Of a stretch of 64,000 nucleotides of DNA, positions 27,358 through 38,280 are shown in pieces; the first letter of the stretch is position 1; the number at the start of each line of letters is the position of its first letter. The notes below the pieces were generated by a model. It worked only from the letters and a program-made list of their open reading frames with translations. It was not told the DNA's origin and ran no database searches. Source of the DNA: Psychrobacter sp. (GTDB lineage: Bacteria > Pseudomonadota > Gammaproteobacteria > Pseudomonadales > Moraxellaceae); contig JAGLBE010000002.1 in NCBI GenBank assembly GCA_018260445.1, forward strand, positions 62,277 through 126,276, given 5' to 3'. Both the position numbers and the translations under genes were made by a program.

Positions 27358-28911
27358 CTATTTATTTGCATTTACTGAGTCATTATTTAGCTTATCTGCC
27401 TCTTCTGCTTTTGCATCAGCGTTTTTTGTTTCTTTAGCATTATCTTTAGCATCAGTATCGGTCACTTTGGCATCTACCGCTTTAGTATCGGCTGGTTTAT
27501 CAGTTGCTTGGTTAGCATCTGTTGACTTGGTATCTATCGCTTTAGCCTCCGCTTTAGCCTCTGTGTCTTTTTTAGCATCAGCATTCGCAGGTTTAACCTC
27601 AGCAAGTTTAACATTCGCGGGTTTAGCAGCCGTTTCTTTATCGCTTGATTCTTTAGAATCGGCTGGCTTAGCATCAGTTGCTTTAGCATCAGTGGGTTTA
27701 GCGTCAGTGGGTTCAGCCTCGCTACTATTAGGCGCATTAGCAGCTTTAGCGTCAGTTTTTTGAGCATCAGCCTCGGTTTTTTCTCTAGCAGCAGCGTCTG
27801 GCTTAGTGCCGTCTTTTTTAGTCGAGTCGGCGTCTGTTGCACTGCTACCACTAGGTGTAGACTTGCTAGCATCTTGTTTTGCCGCCTGGTTTGCCGCCTG
27901 ATTTGCCGCATCGCCACTTTTACCACTTTCGTCCATTAAGGCCTCTTTTGCCATTTTTGGCTCGGGGCCAAAAGTCGCTTTAGCCGTGCCAATCACTTGG
28001 TCTATCAATTGGCTGTTATAATAAGTGCCCACAGCGACGGAAGTTAGGGGTAAAAATTTAATTAACCAGTTGAGTTTTGAGCCCTCTAAACCAAAATCAA
28101 ATTGCTCAGCAATTTCAGTCACTTTTTCGACATAATATTCAATACTCTCACCATCGAAGCCTATTTTTTTGAGCTCGCCGTCAAAGCCATCAAAACCTGC
28201 TTTATCAATCAAGCCTCTAGCCATACTTAAACCAGCTAATATCGTCTGTTTCTCTTGCGTTTTGCTTAAATCAGCATTCGCCAAAACACTATACGCCATT
28301 TTAATACCCTGCTTGCCGGTTAACGGTTTATCATATACCGTGGCTAACTGATACACGGTGCGCAGTGATACCAATAGTAACCAAAGCGAATCGGCCAATA
28401 GGCCAGGCAACCCTGCAAGCCCTGTTACACCCCCCAAAATAGCCAAAGCACGGTTTTGATTGGCAATATCCTGCGCCAAAGCGTTGCGTTGCTGCTCATC
28501 TAAACCTTGAATACCATCAAAACGATGCTCATTGGGCAAATCAAGCTTGCTCCAGCTTTCTGCCAGCCTGCCCACTTGGGCAAACACGCCATCGGTTGCT
28601 TTTTGTAGCAAACTATTGGGCACCACTTTTTTAGCATACTTGCCATAACTGGCAAGACGCGGGCCCAAAAGCTGCTGCGATGATTTTAAAGTTTGCTTGG
28701 CAAATGAATTGTCGATATGATTTGCATCATAATTGTTTAAATCAACGGCTTTATACTGGTTTGCTTTGACTGACTTTGCCTCTAACTCATCAATAAAGCT
28801 GCCCAATTGTTCTAACTTATTACGGGCAATATGCCCCACCGAGTCTATACCATCTTTTAATAACTTTTTTGATGTCGAAGTGGCTGGTTTATTCTTTGCG
28901 CTTTTGGTCAT
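27358..28911 (-). CDS. EcsC family protein with long Ala/Asp/Lys repeat tail
   Basis: The EcsC domain spans about residues 40-330: AILGGVTGLAGLPGLLADSLWLLLVSLRTVYQLATVYD is its hydrophobic centre and FLPLTSVAVGTYYNSQLIDQV its end. The family's function is unknown. From about residue 340 to 517 the protein is an extended low-complexity tail dominated by A-D-A-K, T-D-A-K and K-P-A-D units, with both charges, likely disordered or coiled. Such a tail is not part of the family. A good AAGGA site precedes the ATG. Gene neighbours (rpmE2, pabB) suggest no pathway. Confidence 0.82.
   Translation of the reverse strand: MTKSAKNKPATSTSKKLLKDGIDSVGHIARNKLEQLGSFIDELEAKSVKANQYKAVDLNNYDANHIDNSFAKQTLKSSQQLLGPRLASYGKYAKKVVPNSLLQKATDGVFAQVGRLAESWSKLDLPNEHRFDGIQGLDEQQRNALAQDIANQNRALAILGGVTGLAGLPGLLADSLWLLLVSLRTVYQLATVYDKPLTGKQGIKMAYSVLANADLSKTQEKQTILAGLSMARGLIDKAGFDGFDGELKKIGFDGESIEYYVEKVTEIAEQFDFGLEGSKLNWLIKFLPLTSVAVGTYYNSQLIDQVIGTAKATFGPEPKMAKEALMDESGKSGDAANQAANQAAKQDASKSTPSGSSATDADSTKKDGTKPDAAAREKTEADAQKTDAKAANAPNSSEAEPTDAKPTDAKATDAKPADSKESSDKETAAKPANVKLAEVKPANADAKKDTEAKAEAKAIDTKSTDANQATDKPADTKAVDAKVTDTDAKDNAKETKNADAKAEEADKLNNDSVNANK
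27380..27890. repeat. Degenerate in-frame repeats encoding EcsC tail
   Basis: Interspersed copies of tttagcatcagt-like 12-15 bp words encode Thr/Ala-Asp-Ala-Lys; the clearest tandem block is 27665-27720. Confidence 0.7.
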
Positions 28912-29350
28912 GACAGGTCCTTTTAAGTATTAAGTTTGAATAATGTGGGTCGGCGATAAATAAATCGGCAGTACATGAATACTAATGAACAAAAACGAAT
29001 GGAAATTTAAATAATTGATAGCGGCGGACAACGTAATTTTTTATAGCATACTACACACGCTTGATTTTATATAGTCGTACATAGGCTGTCAGTTGAAACA
29101 GTGTTATTAGAATTTATTGAAATGTAAAAAATAGCCCTCTAGCAAAAACTTATGTTGGCAATCATCATAGCGTCATTTGCTAACTACAGGCCTTTTTGAC
29201 CTACCCTTTTACATAGTCACATACCTGTTGAAAACTTTTTTGAGATGCTTGGGTTACGTCATCGCACTGACGCTGCGCGACCTATGGTTTTTTATAGCTT
29301 TTTATGGCTCTTTTTCAACTTTTTTAGGATTGACCGCGGGCAATGGACTT
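28912..29350. other. Divergent gap between EcsC-family gene and pabB
   Basis: A 439-base A/T-rich stretch. The pabB frame stays open upstream to a TTG at 29177 and would encode a hydrophobic segment, but this lacks family homology. No promoter, hairpin or repeat was identified with confidence. Confidence 0.35.
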
Positions 29351-31078
29351 ATGATGACTCAAACCTATCGCTTTAACCAGCTGCCTGCTCACAAACTACT
29401 CGCCTATGTTGTCGAGGCTTTAGGCGCAGCAACTCATCAAGACCCCTCGTTCACAGCGCCTTGGCATCTGTGCTGGCTCAACAATGCCGGACATCCCGTG
29501 ATAGGGCTATTGCCCAAGGTCGCTTGGATGATGCAGCCTAGTACAGCGCATGCAGCCGCAACCACACCCTGCTTAAGCCTAGAGCAAGCACTAGCCTCAG
29601 CAGCCATGCAACTGACCACCACAATACGCCGTAATGGTGAGGCAAATAGCCAGCAACGGTGTGCCAGTTATCAGGACTGGGCGAACATACTTATCGCTTA
29701 TGCCAACAGCAATGCTAACCTAGAGGGGCAGCCCCACGCTGCTGACGTTTATCAACACGGGTTTATGGGGTTTATTGGCTATGATATTAGTGCCCAGCAT
29801 ATAAGCCCCCATGCCAAGCTTAGCATCAGCAAGCAACCTGCCGCTTTTATGGGCCACTATGATATCTATTTAACGCAAAATAGCGATAGCAGCTGGCAAC
29901 TACACACCCAAAGCGATACTGATGTCGGTATTATTGCTAGGGTTAAGCGCCAGTTACACGCTATTGACCAGACGTTACAGCAGACGCTCAACCTGAGCGC
30001 AAACGAGCAAGGATGTGACTTGTCCACTGCCTCCTTATCACAATCACCGCCTACCCCTGCGTTAACGCTACAGGCGCAATGGGATTATAAAGCCTATGCC
30101 GCCGCATTCGATAACACTATGAACTATTTGTATAAGGGCGACAGTTATCAAATTAACTTGACCCAAAAATGGGATTGCCAGTTCAATTATCAACAGCTCG
30201 CCGCTGCACAGCCGTGCAATGCGCCGCCAAGGCTGCTTTGTTATTTGCCGCAGCTTTATCACAATACCCAAGCACCCTATGCCGGGTATTTACAGCTTCA
30301 CTATACTATTGATGTTGCTGTTGATGTTGCTGTTGCTGTTGCTGTCAATAGTGACTTTCATACTGCTGATACTCATAACGGCCACCCTAATAAAGAGACG
30401 TTTGAGCTTGTCAGCTGTTCGCCTGAGCTATTTATGCTGTTTTCTAAAGATCGCCAAGGTCAGCATCAGATATCCACCAAGCCGATTAAAGGCACTCGGC
30501 CGCGTGGCGCTACGCCATCGAGCGATGCGGCGTTAAAAGACGAGCTGCAACATAGCGATAAAGACCGTGCTGAAAATGTGATGATTGTGGATTTGCTGCG
30601 CAATGACTTAGGCAAATATGCCAAAACAGGCAGCGTGCAAGTGCCTAAGCTGTTTGCGATAGAAAGCTTTAGCAATGTGCATCATATGGTCAGCACCGTG
30701 ACGGCTACTATTAAGGATGAGGTGCACCCATTGACGGTATTATTCGACAGTTTGCCAGCAGGCTCAATTACCGGCACCCCCAAAAAACGGGCGGTTGAAA
30801 TTATTAGCGAATTAGAAGTCGATGCCCGCGGTGCCTATTGTGGCACCTTAGGTTTTATGAATTTTGATGGCACGGGGCAATGGAATGTGCTAATTCGTAC
30901 CTTGCAAGGCACCAGCAATAATGACGGACTCAACGTCAATCTTTGGGCAGGCGGCGGCATTACGGTTGGGTCAAAATGCGAAGCCGAATATCAAGAATGT
31001 AGAGATAAAGTGGGCAATTTGCTGGCAGTGTTAGCTAAGTCAGCGGGGCACACACTAGCAACCTCAACATCAACATAG
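29351..31078 (+). CDS. pabB: Aminodeoxychorismate synthase component I PabB
   Basis: Makes 4-amino-4-deoxychorismate from chorismate for folate. The chorismate-binding domain occupies the C-terminal half: STKPIKGTRPRG contains the PIKGT lysine that marks PabB rather than TrpE, followed by NVMIVDLLRNDLGK, FSNVHHMVSTV, LPAGSITGTPKKRAVEIIxELE and GAYCGTLGF. The length is 575 residues from the paired ATG at 29351/29354; which is used is unsure, since only a weak GGA precedes them. A Val/Ala/Asp repeat (DNA 30308-30347) interrupts the protein before the core. It is convergent with hisC. Confidence 0.92.
   Translation: MMTQTYRFNQLPAHKLLAYVVEALGAATHQDPSFTAPWHLCWLNNAGHPVIGLLPKVAWMMQPSTAHAAATTPCLSLEQALASAAMQLTTTIRRNGEANSQQRCASYQDWANILIAYANSNANLEGQPHAADVYQHGFMGFIGYDISAQHISPHAKLSISKQPAAFMGHYDIYLTQNSDSSWQLHTQSDTDVGIIARVKRQLHAIDQTLQQTLNLSANEQGCDLSTASLSQSPPTPALTLQAQWDYKAYAAAFDNTMNYLYKGDSYQINLTQKWDCQFNYQQLAAAQPCNAPPRLLCYLPQLYHNTQAPYAGYLQLHYTIDVAVDVAVAVAVNSDFHTADTHNGHPNKETFELVSCSPELFMLFSKDRQGQHQISTKPIKGTRPRGATPSSDAALKDELQHSDKDRAENVMIVDLLRNDLGKYAKTGSVQVPKLFAIESFSNVHHMVSTVTATIKDEVHPLTVLFDSLPAGSITGTPKKRAVEIISELEVDARGAYCGTLGFMNFDGTGQWNVLIRTLQGTSNNDGLNVNLWAGGGITVGSKCEAEYQECRDKVGNLLAVLAKSAGHTLATSTST
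30308..30347. repeat. 6-bp in-frame repeat in pabB
   Basis: Units of gttgct and gttgat encode Val-Ala and Val-Asp repeats inside a loop of PabB that family members lack. Confidence 0.8.
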
Positions 31079-31138
31079 AATATCAACATTAAGATAGCCG
31101 CTTTATGATAGTGCCTTGATAGTTTGTCATCACGCGGC

Positions 31139-32245
31139 TTATAACTCTCTTAAAGCCACAATTAAGCGCTTCATCTGCTCCGCATTGCCCACCGTAATGC
31201 GCAAATACTCATTAAGGCGCGGTTTATCAAAATAGCGCACAACAATTCCCTGCTCTCGTAGTGCAGCAGCCATCTCGCGCGCCTTGCCATTTTTAGGACG
31301 CGCAAACACAAAGTTGGCTTGCGAGGGCAAAACATGAAACTGTAATTTAACCAGCTCATTGGTCAGCTGTTCGCGCAGTTGAATCACCTTTTGGCATACC
31401 TCTTTAAAATAGGCAGTATCAATGGCACTGGCGACTGCCCCAGCTTGCGCTAAGCTATCCAGCGGATAGCTGTTAAAGCTGTTTTTCATTCGGGTTAACG
31501 CTTCAATTAATGAGGCATTGCCAAACGCCATGCCAACCCGCAATCCTGCTAAGGAGCGCGATTTTGAAAAGGTTTGGGTGACTAAAATATTATCATGAGT
31601 ATTAATTAAACTGATGGCCGATACCGGTTGGTTGTCACTGGTTTGCGCAAAATCAATATATGCCTCATCAATCACAATGACGGCATTTGGATGCTCACTT
31701 GCCAACTTAGCAATCGCCGCCACAGACAACAAAATGCCTGTTGGCGCATTGGGATTGGCAATAATAATGCCCGAGCAAGGCTGGCGATAATCGTCCGGCT
31801 CAATGCTAAAATCGCTACGTAGTGCAATTTTAACCAAGTTGACATCAAACGTTTCGGCATACACAGGATAAAAGCTATAGCTGATATCAGGCGCTAACAA
31901 TGGGCGCTCTTTGGCAAAAAAGCAAAGAAAAATAAACGCCAACACCTCGTCGGAGCCATTACCCATAAATACCTGATTAATGGCGAGGTTATGCAAAGAC
32001 GCCAAGGCTTGCCTGAGCGTGTCGGATTCTGGCGCGGGGTATAAGCGCAGTTGCTGCGCTTGATTCACCAAAACTTGGGCAATGGCTTCTGCTACCTTAG
32101 GGGATGGCGGATAGGGGTTCTCATTGGTATTTAGCTTACACAGACCCTCTTGTTTTGGCTGCTCTCCTGGCACATAAGGGGATAAATTACGCGCCTTATT
32201 TGACCATAAGTGAGTGTCTATTTTTGGCTCAAAATTATCTGTCAT
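31139..32245 (-). CDS. hisC: Histidinol-phosphate aminotransferase HisC
   Basis: PLP enzyme of histidine synthesis (imidazole-acetol phosphate to histidinol phosphate). Fold type I motifs: NENPYPPSPKV, VFMGNGSDEVLAF, NPNAPTG, VIDEAYIDF and the PLP lysine in TQTFSKSRSLAGLRVG. The length is 368 residues. A TAGGA site precedes the ATG, and a perfect TATAAT (minus strand, 32334-32339) lies upstream as a possible -10. It follows hisD after a 311-base gap. Confidence 0.97.
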   Translation of the reverse strand: MTDNFEPKIDTHLWSNKARNLSPYVPGEQPKQEGLCKLNTNENPYPPSPKVAEAIAQVLVNQAQQLRLYPAPESDTLRQALASLHNLAINQVFMGNGSDEVLAFIFLCFFAKERPLLAPDISYSFYPVYAETFDVNLVKIALRSDFSIEPDDYRQPCSGIIIANPNAPTGILLSVAAIAKLASEHPNAVIVIDEAYIDFAQTSDNQPVSAISLINTHDNILVTQTFSKSRSLAGLRVGMAFGNASLIEALTRMKNSFNSYPLDSLAQAGAVASAIDTAYFKEVCQKVIQLREQLTNELVKLQFHVLPSQANFVFARPKNGKAREMAAALREQGIVVRYFDKPRLNEYLRITVGNAEQMKRLIVALREL

Positions 32246-32556
32246 GTTTTTCCTACATGTCTCTAATGGACGTTAAATACCTGCATCAACTTTGCGCATT
32301 ATCTTAGCATGGTATAAAAAAGAGAACACCTCTATTATATTAAAACAACCCAGATGCTAACGAGTAGACGACATTCACTGTCGCTAATATTGGTAGCCTA
32401 TTCTAGATTTTAGAAAGGGCTATGGCGCTATTATTAATAGGCGCTATTATTAATAGGCGCTATCATTAATAAGTGTGCATTATGCCAGCTTGGCACCCAC
32501 GGCGATAGCTTAAATAGCTTAAGTAGACAATACCCTGACTAGTCAAGCCTGCCCGA
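32246..32556. repeat. hisD-hisC gap with 16-bp tandem repeat
   Basis: A 311-base gap between two genes of one pathway. Positions 32424-32472 hold three copies of ggcgctattattaata. A minus-strand TATAAT lies at 32334-32339. Nothing else is recognised. Confidence 0.7.
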
Positions 32557-33852
32557 CTAGCTGGCCCGATAGCGCGCTGAGCGTGCATGCGCCTCTAAAT
32601 CTTCTTGCATCGCCAATGTATCGGCTATTTGCGCCAATGGTTTGCTACCGGCTTTGCTGCAATAAATAAGCGAGGACTTTTTTTGAAAGTCGTACACCCC
32701 TAGTGGCGATGAAAATCTTGCGGTGCCTGATGTGGGCAACACATGGTTGGGGCCCGCACAATAGTCACCAATGGCTTCTGGGGTGTGGCGACCCATAAAA
32801 ATCGCCCCCGCATGGCGGATGTCCTCAATCAACTCATCTGGATTATCAAGCGACAACTCTAAGTGCTCTGGCGCAATACGGTTGATAATCGCTAACCCCT
32901 CGGCGCGGTTTTGCACCAATATCAACGCCCCACGGTTTTGCAGCGCAGCACGGGCAATATCCGCTTTTGGGAGGGTCGCAAGCGCCTTCGTAATAGCGGC
33001 AGCGACGTCTTGTAACTGCTGGGGACTGGTGGTCACAAAAATGGCTTGCGCTACGGTGTCATGCTCGGCTTGTGACAACAAATCCATCGCCAGCCAATCA
33101 GCATTATCACCAGCCTGCCCCTCGGCATAGACCAACACCTCTGACGGCCCGGCTATCATATCGATACCGACTTGCCCAAACACCGCCCGCTTTGCTGCGG
33201 CGACATATTTATTGCCGGGGCCGGTGATCTTATCCACTTTAGGAATACTGGCCGTCCCATACGCCAATGCCGCCACCGCCTGGGCGCCGCCAATAGTGAA
33301 TACTTTATCTACGCCAGATAGATATGCCGCAGCCAATACCAGTGCACTGAGCTCGCCTTTTGGCGCTGGGACTACCATGATAACCTCGCCCACCCCGGCC
33401 ACTTTAGCAGGAATGGCGTTCATCAATACCGATGAAGGATACGACGCCAAACCGCCCGGCACATAGATACCCACTTTGTCTAATGGCGTGACCTTTTGCC
33501 CCAAGCGATTGCCCAATGCATCGGTATATTCCCACGTTTGTTGCACTTGGCGTTGATGAAAATCGCTAATGCGTTCGGCAGCTGTTTTTAGCGCTGCTTT
33601 AACCGTTGCATCAAGGCCGTTATAAGCCTGTTGCAGTGCATCTTGTCTAACCGTCAAATCCTCCATACAGGTAGCAGGATGGGCATCAAACTTTTGCGTT
33701 AGTGCCAATACAGCGCCATCTCCCATGCTGCGAACCTGAGCGATGATATCGTCAACGGTGCTTAGCAACTGTTTATCATTCACGGTTTCAAAGGCCAATA
33801 AATCCTCTAATTGCTGCTTAAAATTTGCATCGCTGCTGTTTAGGGTACGCAT
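32557..33852 (-). CDS. hisD: Histidinol dehydrogenase HisD
   Basis: Zinc enzyme for the last two steps of histidine synthesis (histidinol to histidine with 2 NAD+). Motifs: GIYVPGGLASYPSSVLMN, GGAQAVAALAYGTASIPKVD, KITGPGNKYVAAAKR, GPSEVLVYA and PEHLELSLDNP, with zinc ligands in the QAEHD and ADYCAGPNHVLPTSGTARF-type stretches. The length is 431 residues. AAGGA lies 7 bases before the ATG. Confidence 0.98.
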   Translation of the reverse strand: MRTLNSSDANFKQQLEDLLAFETVNDKQLLSTVDDIIAQVRSMGDGAVLALTQKFDAHPATCMEDLTVRQDALQQAYNGLDATVKAALKTAAERISDFHQRQVQQTWEYTDALGNRLGQKVTPLDKVGIYVPGGLASYPSSVLMNAIPAKVAGVGEVIMVVPAPKGELSALVLAAAYLSGVDKVFTIGGAQAVAALAYGTASIPKVDKITGPGNKYVAAAKRAVFGQVGIDMIAGPSEVLVYAEGQAGDNADWLAMDLLSQAEHDTVAQAIFVTTSPQQLQDVAAAITKALATLPKADIARAALQNRGALILVQNRAEGLAIINRIAPEHLELSLDNPDELIEDIRHAGAIFMGRHTPEAIGDYCAGPNHVLPTSGTARFSSPLGVYDFQKKSSLIYCSKAGSKPLAQIADTLAMQEDLEAHARSARYRAS

Positions 33853-34364
33853 AAAAAATCCTTGCTACGAAGACGAAAAATATTGCACAGTGGAGCCGCT
33901 ATTAACTTCTGTGTATGGAGGCGAGGCTAGAAAATACTAGGGTTGCACCCAACTTTATCCGACGAGTTTAACCACAATGCATGGGCGCTGGGCGGTCAAA
34001 TGACTGCAAAATACTATAAGTGTAGCGTTTTTGGCTGTCAATAGCCCAATGATTTAGCCCAATGATAATAGCCCAATGATAATAGTCTGATGCCCATGGG
34101 CTGAACCTTGGATATCGCTACGTGACTGACTTAAGCATAGGGCTTAGGGCTTAGTTGACGCTTAAGCTCCTTTGACCATATTAGGCATTCACAATCAGTC
34201 ATTCACAATTAGGCATTCACAATCAGTCATTCACAATCAGTCATTCACAGTCACATTTGTGTTGGTGCTAAACATTTTATTAATCATAATGTCATAATGT
34301 TACGGTATCGTTATCGATGCATAGGCATCTTTTACCCCTTTTTACTACTTATGGAATTTAAGCT
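33853..34364. repeat. Repeat-rich divergent gap hisD / phytase-like gene
   Basis: A 512-base gap with no gene. It holds three copies of a 14-mer, agcccaatgataat (34043-34088), then about five copies of cattcacaatcagt (34185-34250), then a duplicated cataatgt word near 34285. No spacers of constant length, so it is not a CRISPR array. Confidence 0.7.
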
Positions 34365-35864
34365 ATGACAATGACCGCCAACTTAACTCAAAAAATCGCG
34401 TTGACCACGCTGAGTGCCTTTGTGCTGGCGCTCTTAAATGGCTGTGGTGCGCCTTTGGCAACCCAAGCCAATCCGATACCAGTGACGCCGGCCGTTGCTA
34501 AAACGCTACCTGCTTCGGATTTAAATATCGCCATTGCCAACTATCAACAAGGTACCAGCCTGCCTGCCACAGCGTTGTTACAAGCACGTATTGGCAACAC
34601 CGATGAGGTGGTAGAGATTCGTAACGGCGGTTACGGCTCTGATGCAGCGGCGCATCCTACGAATCCTATGCAGTTTTATGTGCTCACCGACCGTGGCCCT
34701 AATGCCGATTATGACGGCAAACAAGGCAAAGGCAAGCAGTTTTTAACGCCAGACTACACGCCGCGTATTGGCTTGTTTGAGCTTAAAACAGACGGGCGTA
34801 TTGTTAAAATTAAAGACATATTGCTTAAAGACGCTGCTGGCAACCCCATCACTGGCCTGCCCAATAGCGCAAAACTAGGTGGCACCGGTGAGCTTGCCTA
34901 TGATATCCAAGGTAAAATTATTGCTAGCGATGCCAGCAAGCCTTTTGATTCAAAGAGTAATCCTAGTAAAACGGATAACTTTGGTTTAGATTCTGAAGGG
35001 TTGGTTGCCTTAAAAGATGGCACTTTTTGGGTAAGCGACGAGTATGGCCCGCATTTGGTTCATTTTGACGCCAATGGGCGTGAAATCAACCGTATCAATG
35101 CCTTTGAAGCTGATGAGCGCAACAACGTGCTCGTCAATGGCAAAAAGGTCTTACTACCCGGCGAGTTTGCCAATCGCCGTGCCAATCGTGGTATGGAGGG
35201 GTTAACCATCACCCCAGACCAAAGCACGTTAGTGGGTATTATGCAGTCGACTTTAGCCAATCCTGATAAAGCAGTGACGAAGCAAAATATCACTCGTATT
35301 GTCACGGTTAATTTAAAAACGGGTCAGGTGGCGCAGTATCTATATCGACAAGAAAAAGCAGAAAATTCTAACTCTGGCATTGTCGCTTTAGACAACCGTC
35401 ACTTTTTAGTGATTGAGCGTGACGGTGAGTTTGAGTTACAAAAACCTGGGGCGCAAAAGCATATTTATAAAATTGCACTCGACGGGGCGACCAATTTAGA
35501 AGCGGTTGTGCCCGCTGCAAATGTGCAACAAGATAGCCGCCTTGGCTTAACCCTTGCCGGTAAAACCGTGGAGCAGTTTGTGAATGATGCGGCCAATAGC
35601 GAGGCAGGCTGGACAGCACTCACAACCGCAGGCATCAAACCGGTTAGCAAAAAACTAGTGCTTGATGCGGTTAAGGCTTTTGAATATCCTCATGACAAGC
35701 TTGAGGGTATGTGGCTTATGGGCGACGGACGTTTAGGACTACTTAACGACGACGATTTTGCCACTTGGTCAAATGATAACGTGCTTGAGCAAAAATATCT
35801 TGACACGGCTATGACTGACATCGACAGTGACCGCCTATATATTGCAACCGGTTTGGACTATTAA
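34365..35864 (+). CDS. Phytase-like (esterase-like activity) lipoprotein
   Basis: A 499-residue exported lipoprotein: the signal peptide ends in LLNGC with Cys27 as the lipidation site. The rest fits the phytase-like domain (PF13449 type): LTDRGPNADYDGK, LDSEGLVALKDGTFWVSDEYGPHLVHFD, and NRGMEGLTITPDQSTLVGIMQS are the family's repeated beta-propeller blades. The C-terminal end has KLEGMWLMGDGRLGLLNDDDF. The substrate is unknown; phytase or esterase activity should not be assumed. It interrupts the hisG-hisD pair on the opposite strand. Confidence 0.85.
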   Translation: MTMTANLTQKIALTTLSAFVLALLNGCGAPLATQANPIPVTPAVAKTLPASDLNIAIANYQQGTSLPATALLQARIGNTDEVVEIRNGGYGSDAAAHPTNPMQFYVLTDRGPNADYDGKQGKGKQFLTPDYTPRIGLFELKTDGRIVKIKDILLKDAAGNPITGLPNSAKLGGTGELAYDIQGKIIASDASKPFDSKSNPSKTDNFGLDSEGLVALKDGTFWVSDEYGPHLVHFDANGREINRINAFEADERNNVLVNGKKVLLPGEFANRRANRGMEGLTITPDQSTLVGIMQSTLANPDKAVTKQNITRIVTVNLKTGQVAQYLYRQEKAENSNSGIVALDNRHFLVIERDGEFELQKPGAQKHIYKIALDGATNLEAVVPAANVQQDSRLGLTLAGKTVEQFVNDAANSEAGWTALTTAGIKPVSKKLVLDAVKAFEYPHDKLEGMWLMGDGRLGLLNDDDFATWSNDNVLEQKYLDTAMTDIDSDRLYIATGLDY

Positions 35865-35933
35865 GGTTTAAGTATCATCTTGCTTAAATTGGTCTCGCTT
35901 TAATCAGCGTACACCATATCAGCTGACGCTATA

Positions 35934-35967
35934 AAAGCACCGCCCCTAACCTTAGGGGCGGTGCTTT
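35934..35967. terminator. Bidirectional terminator between phytase-like gene and hisG
   Basis: Sixteen-base perfect arms (aaagcaccgcccctaa and its complement) with a 2-base centre form a very strong G/C-rich hairpin between the two convergent genes. Confidence 0.85.
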
Positions 35968-36058
35968 CTTATGGGTGCGATACCTACCAAAGACCCATGC
36001 GGCGACGCCTAGCTTGAACGGCGTTTAGATGAGGCCGCTTAGCCTATTCATCATTTTA

Positions 36059-36727
36059 TCATTCACCAACACTGTGTTTAAAGCTCTCCAGTATCGGTGC
36101 GAGCAAGTCAAATTTGCGCTTGTAACTCACTTGATTGACAATTAAGCGTGAAGAGATATCGGCAATAAGCTCTAACGGCTCAAGCCCATTAGCGCGCAGG
36201 GTATTGCCGGTGTCAACCACATCAACAATTAAATCGCCTAGGCTCACCAAGGGGGCAAGCTCCATGGAGCCATAGAGCTTAATAATGTCAACCTGTTGAC
36301 CCTGACTGGCAAAATAGGCACGGGCAACGTTGACGTATTTGGTGGCGATGCGCAAGCGTCGGCTTGGCAAGGTGGCTCCCTTAATGCCAGCGGTCATCAA
36401 TTTGCACTGGGCTATTTTTAAATCCAGCAGTTCATAGACGTGTTTGGCGCCATACTCTAACAGCACATCTTTACCCGCCACGCCAAAATCCGCCGCTCCA
36501 TGTTCGACATAGGTGGGCACATCGCTGGCTCGCAAAATTAAGATACGCACCGCTTCATGCGAGGTCGGAAAAATTAGCTTGCGCGATTTGGCCGGATCTT
36601 CTAATAACTCAATGCCAGCCGCCGCCAGTAGCGGTAAAGTTTCTTTTAAAATACGGCCCTTGGATAGGGCTAGGGTCAAACCGTTGTAATCGGCATCGGC
36701 TTGGTTAATTGGGGCAGTTTCGCTCAT
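36059..36727 (-). CDS. hisG: ATP phosphoribosyltransferase HisG, short form
   Basis: First enzyme of histidine synthesis (ATP + PRPP to PR-ATP). At 222 residues it lacks the C-terminal regulatory domain of the E. coli type and so belongs to the short class, which needs HisZ as regulatory partner; hisZ is not in this window. Motifs: [42 protein letters not shown] and [22 protein letters not shown]. It is directly downstream of murA on the same strand. Confidence 0.97.
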   Translation of the reverse strand: MSETAPINQADADYNGLTLALSKGRILKETLPLLAAAGIELLEDPAKSRKLIFPTSHEAVRILILRASDVPTYVEHGAADFGVAGKDVLLEYGAKHVYELLDLKIAQCKLMTAGIKGATLPSRRLRIATKYVNVARAYFASQGQQVDIIKLYGSMELAPLVSLGDLIVDVVDTGNTLRANGLEPLELIADISSRLIVNQVSYKRKFDLLAPILESFKHSVGE

Positions 36728-36860
36728 AAGGTGCGCCTGTTCCGGGTTGGGCGTTTATGGATTGGGGCTAGGCTCACTAATAGGGAGTTTAGCCCTGAAT
36801 GCAGCAGCTAAAATAACAGCGCACAGCAGGACTAGCTATCCTAATAGACCTGCAAAATAG

Positions 36861-38270
<1,410 letters not shown>

Positions 38271-38280
38271 TCATTTGGTC

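Noticed and set aside
27326..27763. Plus-strand frame of 145 codons, Ala/Ser/Leu-rich, looks like a membrane protein
   Set aside because: It mirrors the repetitive tail of the EcsC-family gene; the repeat keeps all frames open. No ribosome site.
29177..29350. Upstream extension of pabB with a membrane segment
   Set aside because: It begins at TTG, lacks a ribosome site and matches no PabB; the paired ATG at 29351/29354 fits the family.
34185..34250. Possible CRISPR-like array
   Set aside because: Units are 14 bp and directly adjacent, with no spacers and no cas genes nearby.
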